Origin: Paraburkholderia sp. CNPSo 3272
GTDB taxonomy: Bacteria > Pseudomonadota > Gammaproteobacteria > Burkholderiales > Burkholderiaceae
Assembly: GCF_024206495.1 (NCBI RefSeq)
Contig: NZ_JAMBPQ010000023.1
Coordinates: forward strand, 1-64,000
Direction: 5' to 3'
DNA length: 64,000 nt
Each line of letters begins with the position of its first letter. The stretch's first letter is position 1. The notes beneath the pieces were generated by a model. It did not search any database and was not told the DNA's origin. It saw only the letters and a program-made list of their open reading frames with translations. The translations under genes were made by a program, and so were the position numbers. Shown one piece after another: positions 6,110-14,683 of this stretch.

Positions 6110-8467
6110 ATGATGGAAGATCGCATGTTCCAGTCTCAATCCGGCGACGCAGCGGTTGCCTGGGAAACGGCGATGGTCGCCCGCGTCTCGGAGTACGGGA
6201 TCTTCCGTCTGACGGAAGCGGGAATCGTCGCCACGTGGAACGCAGGCGCCGCGCGCATCAGCGGTTACGATGCCGCGGAAATAGTCGGCCAGCACTTCTC
6301 CGTTTTCCACACCGCCGAGGACAACGAAGCCGGCGTGCCTGAGGCGATGCTGCAAGCTGCCCGTGAGTACGGTCACTGTGAGACCGAGGCGTGGCGTCTG
6401 CGCAAGGACGGCTCACGTTTCTGGGCAAACGTCCTCGTTACACCGCTTTGCGCACCGGACGGGAGTTTGACAGGGTTCGCAAATATCGTCCGGGATGTCA
6501 CCGACAAGCGGCTTGCCCACGAAGCAGTGCTCGAAAGCGAGCGCAAGTTCAGGCTCCTCGTGCAGGGCGTCACCGACTACGCGCTCTTCATGCTCTCGCC
6601 CGAGGGGATTGTCACGAACTGGAACCTCGGCGCTGCCCGGATCAAGGGCTACGAGGCGGACGAAATCATCGGGACGCACTTGCGGCGGTTCTATACCCCC
6701 GAGGACGCTGCGAAGGGGCTACCCGAACGCGGACTAGAAATCGCTGCGCGTGAGGGCCGCTTCGAAGCGGAAGGCTGGCGCGTCAGGAGAGACGGAAGTC
6801 GTTTCTGGGCCAACGCCATCATCGATGCCATTCGGGATGAGCACGGCGAACTCGTTGGCTTCGCCAAGATCACGCGCGACGTGACCGAGCGCAAGGTCGC
6901 CCAGGAGCAGCTGGAAAAGGCGCGGGCAGCCTTGCTGCAGTCGCAGAAAATGGAAGCCATTGGCAAGCTTACCGGCGGAGTCGCGCACGACTTCAACAAC
7001 GTGCTGCAGGTGCTCCGTGGCAATCTCGAGCTGCTGGAGCGCCGCCATCGCGATAGCTGGTCTCGCGAGCGCCTCGAAAAGGCAATCGAGGCGACCGAAC
7101 AAGGCGCAACCCTCGCCTCACACCTGCTTGCCTTCGGTCGGCGGCAAGCGTTGCAGCCCGCAGTGGTCAACCTTGCCGTCATGCTCAGGAATATGGACGA
7201 CATGCTGCGTCGGGCGCTCGGCGAAATGATTCAGGTGGAAACGGTGGTCTCGGGTGGACTCTGGAACACGCTCGTCGACCCCAATCACCTGGAGAACGTC
7301 GTGCTGAATCTCGCCATCAACAGCCGCGACGCGATGCCCCGTGGCGGTCAGCTGACGCTCGAGCTGTCGAATACAACGCTCGACAGCCACTATCACGCGC
7401 TTCCTGAGGATGTCGCCGAGGGGCAGTATGTGCTGCTTGCGATTACTGACACCGGCACGGGCATGCCGCCAGAAGTGATGGAGCATGCGTTCGAACCGTA
7501 TTTCAGCACCAAGGCGGAAGGGGAAGGGACGGGACTGGGATTGAGTATGGCCTACGGGTTCGTCAAGCAGAGTAGGGGGCACATGCGGATCTACAGCGAG
7601 GTCGGACATGGGACCACGGTCAAGATCTATCTGCCGCGCTCGACGGAAGAGGTTGTCGAGCCGGAGCCGTCACAGACACCCATGGTTCCGGGCGGCTCAG
7701 AAACCATTCTCGTGGTTGAAGACGACAAGCGTGTTCAGTCCACCGTGATCGAGATGCTCACTGACCTTGGTTACGTTGTGCTGAAGGCGGATGACGCACA
7801 AAGCGCCATGGTGATCATCCGCAGCGGCGCCAGGATCGACCTGCTGTTTTCCGACGTGGTGATGCCAGGGCCGATGCGCAGCACCGAATTGGCAAAAATG
7901 GCGGTGCGTGTCTTGCCGGGCTTGAGGGTGCTCTTTACTTCGGGTTACACACAGAACGCCATCGTCCATGGAGGACGGCTTGACCCGGGGGTGCATCTGC
8001 TCAGCAAGCCGTACAGTCGCGAACAGCTGGCAAGGAAAATACGGCGCATGCTGGGTAGCCGCCCCGGTTCGATTCGTCCCCCACCCCCCAGCGCACCCAA
8101 CGCGGGCGCGCCACAAGTTTCCATACTAGTCGTCGACGATGATGCTGCTTCCCGCGAAGCAGTGAGCGAACTGCTCTCGCAGATGGGCTATGCCGTCAGG
8201 CAGGCGGGTAATCGGGAGTCCGGCCTGCGCGAGGTGACGGAAAGTGTGCAGATTCTTGTCACTGATATCGCGCTACCCGACGGATCGGGCGTCGAACTCG
8301 CCCGGGTTGCGCTTCAGCGGGTGCCGACGCTGAAAGTCATCTTTGCGTCGGGCGCAGAGACGCCGCCCGCTCGCGATGTGGGCTTCGAGTTCGCCTCCGT
8401 GCGCAAACCGTTTTCGGCAGAGCAGTTGCGCGATCTCATCGAGGCGGCCCGTGCAGGAGAGCCCTGA
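6110..8467 (+). CDS. PAS-PAS hybrid histidine kinase with two C-terminal receivers
   Basis: A cytoplasmic sensor kinase of 785 residues with no membrane helix. Two PAS domains (about 25-130 and 140-260; both have the WNxGAxRIxGY and DGSRFWAN motifs) suggest redox, light or small-ligand sensing. HisKA carries phosphoacceptor H293 in GGVAHDFNNVLQV. An HATPase_c domain follows with an N-box near 400 and GTGLGL near 475. Two receiver domains end the protein, with phosphoacceptor Asp in LLFSDVVMP (D582) and ILVTDIALP (D719). ATG 6110 is chosen because AGGGAG precedes it; the longer TTG start is weak. No output regulator adjoins except a degenerate receiver gene that converges 11 bp away. Confidence 0.9.
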   Translation: MMEDRMFQSQSGDAAVAWETAMVARVSEYGIFRLTEAGIVATWNAGAARISGYDAAEIVGQHFSVFHTAEDNEAGVPEAMLQAAREYGHCETEAWRLRKDGSRFWANVLVTPLCAPDGSLTGFANIVRDVTDKRLAHEAVLESERKFRLLVQGVTDYALFMLSPEGIVTNWNLGAARIKGYEADEIIGTHLRRFYTPEDAAKGLPERGLEIAAREGRFEAEGWRVRRDGSRFWANAIIDAIRDEHGELVGFAKITRDVTERKVAQEQLEKARAALLQSQKMEAIGKLTGGVAHDFNNVLQVLRGNLELLERRHRDSWSRERLEKAIEATEQGATLASHLLAFGRRQALQPAVVNLAVMLRNMDDMLRRALGEMIQVETVVSGGLWNTLVDPNHLENVVLNLAINSRDAMPRGGQLTLELSNTTLDSHYHALPEDVAEGQYVLLAITDTGTGMPPEVMEHAFEPYFSTKAEGEGTGLGLSMAYGFVKQSRGHMRIYSEVGHGTTVKIYLPRSTEEVVEPEPSQTPMVPGGSETILVVEDDKRVQSTVIEMLTDLGYVVLKADDAQSAMVIIRSGARIDLLFSDVVMPGPMRSTELAKMAVRVLPGLRVLFTSGYTQNAIVHGGRLDPGVHLLSKPYSREQLARKIRRMLGSRPGSIRPPPPSAPNAGAPQVSILVVDDDAASREAVSELLSQMGYAVRQAGNRESGLREVTESVQILVTDIALPDGSGVELARVALQRVPTLKVIFASGAETPPARDVGFEFASVRKPFSAEQLRDLIEAARAGEP

Positions 8468-8478
8468 TCGTCACGCGG

Positions 8479-9072
8479 TCAGCGATTGTCTGTGATGCGC
8501 TCGTCGTCGCAGCCGCCGATTCTGTCTATCGCGTTTAGCAGCGCATTGAGCGCCACTGGTTTGGGCACGATTTCGTCGACCTTGCCGATGAAGCTCGGCA
8601 CGTCCTGCGGCCACGCGAGTGCGATGATATGTGGCCTTTCGGTGCAGGTATCAAAGCCCTCTATCAACAACAAGGACGCGCCGCGAGAAAACGGCGAGAC
8701 ATCGACGACGATCAATTGTGATGGTTCGAGCCAGACCTCATGCCAGGTGTCAAAGGCACGCGCCTTCGCCCGCCCGTAACCCTTTACGTCGAGCAGAACG
8801 GAGAGAGAGTCCCGGACCCACTTGTCGTGCCCGACAATCACAATCGGTCCGGCTAGCGGCGCTAATTTAGGTACTCCGTGGGTAGTTGACTTGCGCAGTT
8901 GGCACTCGCTGCGCAGCCACTCCAGGCGGGACAGATAGTAGCGATCCTGCGCCCTCGCAAGCCCAGCGAGGGATGTCGCTGGATCGTGCTCGAGGCGTTC
9001 CAGGTCCTGTGTTGCCCTGTTCAGTTCAGCGACCGCAGTATCGAATGCGAGCGTGTCTTCCGGCTTCAACAT
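8479..9072 (-). CDS. Receiver-like (REC) domain protein with helical N-terminus
   Basis: About 197 residues from ATG 9072. The first 75 or so residues are helical and charged (LNRATQDLERLEHDP, then RYYLSRLEWLRSECQLR). The rest folds like a response-regulator receiver: VIVGHDKWVRDSLSVLL, a probable phosphoacceptor Asp in LIVVDVSPFSRG and the conserved Lys in VPKPVALNALL. The acidic pair near the start of the receiver is replaced by HD, so metal binding may be weak. There is no DNA-binding domain. Convergence with the hybrid kinase suggests a partner role. The longer TTG start at 9096 cannot be excluded. Confidence 0.7.
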   Translation of the reverse strand: MLKPEDTLAFDTAVAELNRATQDLERLEHDPATSLAGLARAQDRYYLSRLEWLRSECQLRKSTTHGVPKLAPLAGPIVIVGHDKWVRDSLSVLLDVKGYGRAKARAFDTWHEVWLEPSQLIVVDVSPFSRGASLLLIEGFDTCTERPHIIALAWPQDVPSFIGKVDEIVPKPVALNALLNAIDRIGGCDDERITDNR

Positions 9073-9315
9073 GGCGATTTCGCGTAGGAAACGCAAAGAA
9101 GATACTCCCGGGAGTGCCTCCCGACCGTCTAACAGGGCGTGCGCCTTGTCTTCCAGCGTTGCCGGTAGCCATGAAGTTCTTCGCGCGCCATCCGGATTGC
9201 ACTGGCCTTACGCGGTCATTTCACGCGTATTGCCGAGGCTGCGCTGGCAGTCGATTCCGTGGTTGTTCCGCGGGCATGCGCGGGACTACTTACAAGGTAG
9301 GCAGGCGGTTGCCGC

Positions 9316-9513
9316 TCAGCGTTTTCCGGCGATTGCCTGAAGCACCGAATCACCGTCACGGGTAAGGCGTGGACGTTGTCCTCCAGATGCAAGCTGCTCC
9401 AGAGCGACCAGCTGGTGTTCGAGCAACGTGTCGAACTCTTCGCGGTCCAGATCGATCTGCTCGGGCGCGGCCTTGACGAGCATAAGGGTAGCGAATTCGT
9501 GAGGGCTTAGCAT
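9316..9513 (-). CDS. Small conserved-looking hypothetical protein
   Basis: A 65-residue soluble protein: MLSPHEFATLMLVKAAPEQI, then an acidic helix (DREEFDTLLEHQLVALEQL) and a basic tail. It has a good ribosome-binding site (GGAG about eight bases before ATG 9513), which supports it as a real gene. The family is not recognised. It follows the pattern of helix-rich regulators of 60-70 residues, but nothing identifies a target. Confidence 0.6.
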   Translation of the reverse strand: MLSPHEFATLMLVKAAPEQIDLDREEFDTLLEHQLVALEQLASGGQRPRLTRDGDSVLQAIAGKR

Positions 9514-10116
9514 TTACGTGTCTCCGTATTCTCTCTGGATTGGACGTTGACTGTGAGCATGTATTACCGCTGACGCACCAGCACGTCCGGATTGGCAGTT
9601 ATTCCAGGTCTTTTTTTCCGACCTTGCGAATTCGAAGCCTTCAAGGCCGGAACTCAAATATTAATTCGGAATGCGACGGGAAACGAATGAAAAGAAAGTA
9701 TGGAGCCCCAACCATGATAGAGCACCTTTGCCGGACGCATTTTGTATCGCGACGCGCGCCTGATGTGCAGTTGAAGGTACCCTCTCCCCGCAGTGCTGCG
9801 CATATGAGGACGGTTTGCCGCGAATAGTCAGACCATGATTCGGCGAATGGCAGGCAGCAGCCTGACAGTCCGTCGCATTACGCCGCTCCCGTGCAATTCG
9901 AAATTCAAGGCCGGCACGATTGGATTTAAATTGTAATATTTTTTGCACTATTCATATTAAAGAGGTTGAGCGCGTCAACCCTTATAGGCGCATGCAACTT
10001 AACTTGAGGTCTGTCCAGGGACTGTCCGCGGTCTCGGCGCGCTTTTGAGCTTCCCGACAGAGGACGTCGAACAAACCTCGATGACAAGTGTGTCCGGCAC
10101 GCGCAGCGCCGGTGGT
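9514..10116. other. 600-bp stretch without a supported gene
   Basis: Short open frames here have no family resemblance and no good start sites. The part nearest 9514 should hold the promoter of the 65-residue protein. A strikingly AT-rich patch at about 9920-9965 (runs such as TAATATTTTTTG) stands out against the GC-rich background. It contains TTGTAA and TATTAA separated by 18 bp, a possible rightward promoter with no evident gene. It could mark an unannotated RNA. Confidence 0.35.
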
Positions 10117-10308
10117 TCAACCGCCGCCGATTCCCTGCGTGACCTTTCCCGTGCCTGCACAAACAGTGCAGCGCTCGCCCTCGACGAGGCCAGTGCCGTG
10201 GCAGGCTCCGCACAGGTCCTCGCCTACGCCCGGCGCGTCCGGGGGGCCTTCGTCGCCCGGATTCAAGGGTCCTTCGTTCTGGTCACTTGCTGGCCTGGAA
10301 TTTTGCAT
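10117..10308 (-). CDS. Small DnaJ-type zinc-finger protein
   Basis: A 63-residue protein: a Pro/Gly/Asp-rich N-terminus, then two half-motifs of the DnaJ central domain, CGACHGTG and CTVCAGTG, which together supply four cysteines for one zinc ion. There is no J-domain. A GAGAGG site precedes ATG 10308. Free-standing CxxCxGxG proteins can act as redox or metal-delivery helpers or bind unfolded chains, but the role here is unknown. It lies downstream of the 24-residue membrane peptide and the membrane protein at 10666, on the same strand. Confidence 0.65.
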   Translation of the reverse strand: MQNSRPASDQNEGPLNPGDEGPPDAPGVGEDLCGACHGTGLVEGERCTVCAGTGKVTQGIGGG

Positions 10309-10529
10309 GGCTAGCCTCTCGATGGTGGCGTGTGAATTTCTCGTCCGCGTGTCAGGAAACGGACGATCCGGACCTCTTTCACGCAGTTCTCATGCCCGAA
10401 ACGGGCACCTTAGCGTTGTTGCATTGCAGTCGCGAACACGAGCGACTTGCCAGCAGACCTCCCCGCGATGGATGCAGCGTTCCGGGGCCGAGGTCTGCGT
10501 GCACCATCGCGGATGGAAATGCGGCTGCC

Positions 10530-10604
10530 TCAATGCCAGAACAGGGCGATGAGAATGATGATCGGGATCGGGACACCGAGCAGATACAGAAGAATCGAGC
10601 GCAT
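10530..10604 (-). CDS. 24-residue single-span membrane peptide
   Basis: A very short gene with a strong site, AAGGAGG five bases before ATG 10604, encoding MRSILLYLLG, VPIPIIILIA and LFWH. It is one hydrophobic helix with a central VPIP kink and an aromatic/His end. Near-identical peptides are, to my recollection, widespread and unannotated in Burkholderia and other proteobacteria. It lies 61 bp downstream of the membrane protein at 10666 on the same strand and may be co-transcribed. It is a candidate small membrane regulator or partner of a larger membrane protein. Confidence 0.7.
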   Translation of the reverse strand: MRSILLYLLGVPIPIIILIALFWH

Positions 10605-10665
10605 GTCTGCCTCCTTACAGTTCGAAAAATTCAACGTATTGGCAACGCGTGATCGGCCGGCGCCG

Positions 10666-11622
10666 TCACAATTCGCGCATGCGGCCGCCTATCGTCGCCA
10701 TGAGGCTTGCGGCGAATGCGCCAATCAGCAGGGAAATAAAGAGCCACAGCGTCACGTGAACGGTCGCCCTGCGTGCCGTTTCAGCAGCAGCGCGCGCCGC
10801 GCGATCTTGAGCGTCCGCATTCTCCTGCACGCGCGACCAGGTAGTCGTCACGCGAGCGCGGGCATCGGCCGGCGCAAGCCCCGTTTGCTGGGCCACGACC
10901 CGCGCGACATAGTCGCTGTCCTCCGGCGGAAGAGGGCCGCCGGCAGGCAGGCTGTTAAGGAAGATGCGCGCGATCTCCTGCTTGCGCGCCGCGCTCGCTA
11001 AAGCGTGGTCGGCATCCGGCGCTGCCGTCACCGCGCCTGGCGCGGCGGCGCCCGGGACCGGTCGCAACATGCCGTCGATCAAATAGCCCATCGGCCAGGT
11101 GTCATAAGCCGCGAGGGCATTGCCGCGGTCAGGCGTCCCGACGTCCCCCGTCATGCCCGCGCGCCCGGCGTTTTGCATGCCGACGCTTGCGCCTTCATGC
11201 ACGAGGCCGGAAACGGTCGACGTGAGAAGTGCGGCAGAGAGAAGGGTGGCGAGCGCCCAGGCGAGAAAGCCATGCGCAGTATCGCGAAAGTGCGTTTCAT
11301 CGGTTCCCGCTTCCGGCCAGTGGTGGCGCAGCCGCCCCGCGAGATAGCCACCGAGACCGGCAGACATCACTTGCGTTACGCAGATCCAGATGACTGCCGC
11401 TACGCCAAATGCCTTCGCGTGCGCGCCGCTTCCGGGCCACGGCGACAGGGACGAAAGCCCGAGCCCCGTGCCGAGCGTTAGCAGAATGAGCGAGAAGGCG
11501 GCCATGCCTGCAGCGCCCGCCACGATCGCGCTCCAGGAAACGGCGGCGCGTGCGCGTCCGTGGGGCAGCCCGGCGGCGCGAGCCGCGGCGATGTCGGTTC
11601 CCAGTCGGTCGATCTCTTCCAT
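10666..11622 (-). CDS. Conserved membrane protein with periplasmic domain
   Basis: 318 residues from ATG 11622 (GGGAGGAG just upstream). There is a glycine-rich N-terminal membrane region (SWSAIVAGAAGMAAFSLILL), two further helices near 75-95 and 120-145, a soluble Ala/Pro-rich segment of about 130 residues, and a last helix with a glycine zipper (SLLIGAFAASLMATIGGRM). This architecture occurs in Burkholderiales and Rhizobiales as an uncharacterised inner-membrane family. No catalytic motif is visible. The neighbours are stress-type CsbD genes and tiny membrane proteins, which hints at an envelope-stress role. Confidence 0.7.
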   Translation of the reverse strand: MEEIDRLGTDIAAARAAGLPHGRARAAVSWSAIVAGAAGMAAFSLILLTLGTGLGLSSLSPWPGSGAHAKAFGVAAVIWICVTQVMSAGLGGYLAGRLRHHWPEAGTDETHFRDTAHGFLAWALATLLSAALLTSTVSGLVHEGASVGMQNAGRAGMTGDVGTPDRGNALAAYDTWPMGYLIDGMLRPVPGAAAPGAVTAAPDADHALASAARKQEIARIFLNSLPAGGPLPPEDSDYVARVVAQQTGLAPADARARVTTTWSRVQENADAQDRAARAAAETARRATVHVTLWLFISLLIGAFAASLMATIGGRMREL

Positions 11623-11945
11623 GACGCTCCTCCCTGTCGTGGACTGCATTGAGCAACAAGTCACTCAGATGAGCGGCGTACTACCCGGTCCGGCGAGCGT
11701 GGCACCCGAGATGAAACTGCCGCCCGTTCGAAGCTAGCTGAAGCCAGCACTGGATACGCCCCGCCGCGAGGGCCGCGGCCCGCTGTTAGCGCACCGCCCG
11801 TGCCCGGGGATGAAGCCGCGCAGCGCGCGTCTGTGGCATGTCGATTGCTGTTGCGGCGTGGCAATACAGGGAGTCAGGCGCCGCGGCGACCCAGCGGCAG
11901 TTCATGACCGAGCATGTCGGTACAAGCGAACCAAGGAGTGCAATC

Positions 11946-12203
11946 ATGAGTTCGGAAAAAGTGGAAGGCGTTGCCAAAGAGATCGCTGGCGAAGCCCAGG
12001 AGAAGGTCGGCGCGGCGCTCGGCGATCCGGCCATGGAGCTCGCCGGCACGGCGAAAGCGCTGTGTGGCGAGTCTCGACAGCTCGTTGCCGACGCCGCCGT
12101 GGTAGCGCGCGAAGCGATGGCGGAAAACCCCTTGCGGGTGCTGGGTATCACGGCTGCGATCGGCTTCGCGCTCGGGTTGTTGTGGAGCCGGAGCCGCGAC
12201 TGA
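11946..12203 (+). CDS. CsbD-like small stress protein with C-terminal membrane anchor (copy 2)
   Basis: An 85-residue paralogue of the protein at 4402. It has the same length and the same blocks: KVEGVAKEIAGEAQEKVGAALGDPAMELAGTAKALCGES, then VLGITAAIGFALGLLWSRS as a glycine-rich anchor. AAGGAG precedes ATG 11946 by seven bases. It is followed, as in copy 1, by a YqjE-like gene, but that gene is broken. The divergence between copies is substantial, so this is an old duplication or a separately acquired cassette. Confidence 0.8.
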   Translation: MSSEKVEGVAKEIAGEAQEKVGAALGDPAMELAGTAKALCGESRQLVADAAVVAREAMAENPLRVLGITAAIGFALGLLWSRSRD

Positions 12204-12232
12204 GCGCTCGCCGGACCAAGCCGGGGAATGCC

Positions 12233-12346
12233 ATGTCAGGCCGTACGAAGCTCGATCGCTGGCACAACGTCGGACGTTTCGCCGTACGCCAGCTGGCTGA
12301 CTACATGGAACTGCCCGGCAAACGGGGGCGCTCCCATGGTCACTAG
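12233..12346 (+). pseudogene. YqjE-like gene truncated after its first ~25 codons
   Basis: The frame starts ATG 12233 and gives TKLDRWHNVGRFAVRQLADYMEL, which aligns with SKLDRLRRVLRFVTARLSDYGEL of the intact YqjE-like protein at 4732. It then runs into PGKRGRSHGH and stops at 12346. Both membrane helices and the following YqjK-like gene are missing. The start of the ABC exporter gene at 12336 overlaps the stop, so the break coincides with the 5' edge of that gene. Confidence 0.75.
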
Positions 12347-14186
12347 AGATGCAGGCGCGGCAGACGGCGGCCGCCGATTCGATACTCGCGGGCGGCGCGC
12401 GAAGGCGCTCATCCAGTACGCGAACAAGCCAGTGCGCCTGCTCTTGCGTTACGTCCTCGCGCGTCCGTATGGTCACGCTCTGGTCCTGTCAAGTATCGCC
12501 GCGGCGGTGGTCTGTGCGCTCGGGGCACAGTTCGCGATCAGGAATCTCATCGATGCTCTACCCTCGGGACACGCGTATCCCGCTCGAGTAGTGGATGCGT
12601 TTCTCATCATCGTCGCGCTTCTGTTTGCCGATAACCTGTTCTGGCGGCTCGCGGGTCTCTCTGGAGTGCGAACGTTTGTTGCGGTAACGGGAGACGTGCG
12701 GCGCGAACTATTCGGATACCTCGCCGGACATTCGCCAACTTACTTTTCGAACGCGCAACCGGGAACGCTGGCAAGCCGTATTTCGGCGACCGCCAACGCC
12801 ATCTTCACGATCGAAAATACTTCGGCGTGGAGCGCCATTCCAACGTTTCTCACTGTGGTGGGGTCGGTCGTGCTGATCGGCTGGGTGAGCATTGGGATGG
12901 CGTTCGCGCTCGTTGCCATTTCCGCTTTCATGACGGCTTTCCTTTTCTGGCTCGCGAAGAAGGGCAGCGAGCGCCATTTGCATTTTGCTTCCCGGGCCGC
13001 CTCCGTCGACGGGGAACTGGTCGACCTGCTCGGCAATATGTCTACCATTAAGGCATTCGACGCAACGGCGCGAGAATGCCTGCGTTTCGGCAACTTTCTC
13101 GATAACGAGATCCGCTCGCGCCAGTCATCGTTGCGCCACCTGGAAAAGCTCAGGATCGTGCATGCCGTCATGACGGTCGTGCTGTCATGTTTGTTGCTGG
13201 GCTGGGTCGTCTGGCTCTGGACCGAGGAGCGCGCCACCACTGGCGACGTCGTGCTGGTGAGTTCGCTTGGTTTCGCGATTCTGCACGGCACGCGCGACCT
13301 CGCTGTCTCGCTGGTGGATATGACCCAGCATGTTGCGCGGCTCGCCGAGGCCGCGCAATTCCTGCTCGTGCCGCGGGAAATGGAGCAAAGATTGGGTGTG
13401 CCAGACCTGGAAGTCCGCGACGCGAATATCGATTTCGAGAATGTCACGTTCTCCTATCCCGGCCGGCGTCGCGTGCTGGATCACTTCAGTCTGCATATCG
13501 ACGCTGGGCAACGGGTGGGTCTGGTGGGGCCGTCCGGCGCCGGAAAGAGCACCGTGCTCGCGCTGGTGCTTCGGTGGTTCGATCCGGCAACGGGGGCGGG
13601 CGCCGTATGCATTTCCGGACAGCGTTTATCAGACGTGAGCCTGAAGAGCCTGCACGATGCGGTGAGCTTCGTACCGCAGGATATTTCGCTGTTCAACCGC
13701 TCGCTGCTGGATAACCTGCGATACGGGCGCCCCGATGCGACTGAAGAGGAAGTCCTGCAGGCCTGCGAGCACGCGGGCTGTCTCGATCTGATCCGCTCGT
13801 TGCCGGAGGGTTTGCATACCGTCGTCGGCGATCGCGGCGCACGCCTTTCAGGAGGACAGCGGCAGCGCATCGCGATTGCGCGTGCCTTCCTGAAGGACGC
13901 GCCGATCCTGTTGCTTGACGAGGCGACTTCAGCGCTCGACAGCGCGTCCGAAGCGGTGGTCCAGGCTGCGCTAGACAAGCTCATGAAGGGCCGGACGGTC
14001 GTTGCAATCGCCCATCGTCTCTCGACACTGCAGAACTTCGACCGCATCGTTGTCGTCCAGCACGGGATGCTGGTGGATGATGGCACTCCCGCGGAGCTGG
14101 CGCGCCGCGCGGGCATCTATCGCGACGTGCTGCTTCGTCACGAGCGGCGTGACGCCAGCAGGACCGGGTGGCTCGCGGACGGCTAG
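12336..14186 (+). CDS. ABC exporter half-transporter (fused permease and ATPase)
   Basis: A 616-residue inner-membrane protein of the MsbA-like exporter class, acting as a dimer. The membrane domain is about residues 35-330, with several helices, and the C-terminal nucleotide-binding domain is about 360-600. Walker A is GPSGAGKST (about 398-406), the signature is LSGGQRQRI (about 505), Walker B is ILLLDEATSALD and the H-loop is AIAHRLSTL. The substrate is unknown; lipid, peptide or drug export are all possible. ATG 12336 is chosen because family similarity begins soon after it. It sits directly on the broken YqjE-like gene, so its promoter may have been acquired from the CsbD cassette. Confidence 0.88.
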   Translation: MVTRDAGAADGGRRFDTRGRRAKALIQYANKPVRLLLRYVLARPYGHALVLSSIAAAVVCALGAQFAIRNLIDALPSGHAYPARVVDAFLIIVALLFADNLFWRLAGLSGVRTFVAVTGDVRRELFGYLAGHSPTYFSNAQPGTLASRISATANAIFTIENTSAWSAIPTFLTVVGSVVLIGWVSIGMAFALVAISAFMTAFLFWLAKKGSERHLHFASRAASVDGELVDLLGNMSTIKAFDATARECLRFGNFLDNEIRSRQSSLRHLEKLRIVHAVMTVVLSCLLLGWVVWLWTEERATTGDVVLVSSLGFAILHGTRDLAVSLVDMTQHVARLAEAAQFLLVPREMEQRLGVPDLEVRDANIDFENVTFSYPGRRRVLDHFSLHIDAGQRVGLVGPSGAGKSTVLALVLRWFDPATGAGAVCISGQRLSDVSLKSLHDAVSFVPQDISLFNRSLLDNLRYGRPDATEEEVLQACEHAGCLDLIRSLPEGLHTVVGDRGARLSGGQRQRIAIARAFLKDAPILLLDEATSALDSASEAVVQAALDKLMKGRTVVAIAHRLSTLQNFDRIVVVQHGMLVDDGTPAELARRAGIYRDVLLRHERRDASRTGWLADG

Positions 14187-14311
14187 CTGGCGTTCAACCA
14201 ACGCCCAAAAGATCGTTGAATGGGGCGCTCGAAGCCGCGCAGGTCCGGCGGCTCGGGAGCCATGCTTGCGCCGTGGCAGGTGGCTTCAGGCGTCGGCAGG
14301 CGCCGTATCGG

Positions 14312-14581
14312 TCAATATGCCTCGTGAAAATGGCTGCTATGCAAATGGATGACATCCAGGGCGGGGTTGCTCCGGATCATGCGAACGGCTGCCGCGAGAA
14401 TCAGATCCCGAGACAGCCCGAAGGCATCGACTGGCGATGTAGCCGGCCGTCGGTCAAGCGCAGCCAGCGCGCTGCAGCTTATGGTTGCCGGTATTGTCCG
14501 CTCACCGTCACTGAGCCTGAACGAAAGAAGGTCGCTGCCTGGCACCTCGGCCCCGCCGAGTATCGTGAAAGAAGTCTCCAT
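14312..14581 (-). CDS. DUF1488-like small protein
   Basis: An 89-residue protein with a beta-rich core (LLSFRLSDGERTIPATISCSALAAL) followed by a helix (SRDLILAAAVRMIRSN) and a final strand ending IHLHSSHF. This matches the layout of DUF1488 proteins, whose function is unknown. The start ATG 14581 has only a weak site. It lies in the 500-bp interval between the ABC exporter and the CYTH-CHAD gene. Confidence 0.5.
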   Translation of the reverse strand: METSFTILGGAEVPGSDLLSFRLSDGERTIPATISCSALAALDRRPATSPVDAFGLSRDLILAAAVRMIRSNPALDVIHLHSSHFHEAY

Positions 14582-14683
14582 CCCCGTTCGTTCGAGTTAT
14601 TACGGTGCACAAACTATAGCGTCAAAAGCACTCTCGTCGCCAGGGCGTGTACGTCAAGACGACCTGGCTGATTACCTGCCTGT

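Noticed and set aside
9661..9948. 95-residue minus-strand frame in the 600-bp gap
   Set aside because: No ribosome-binding site, mixed composition, no family resemblance and it crosses the AT-rich patch.
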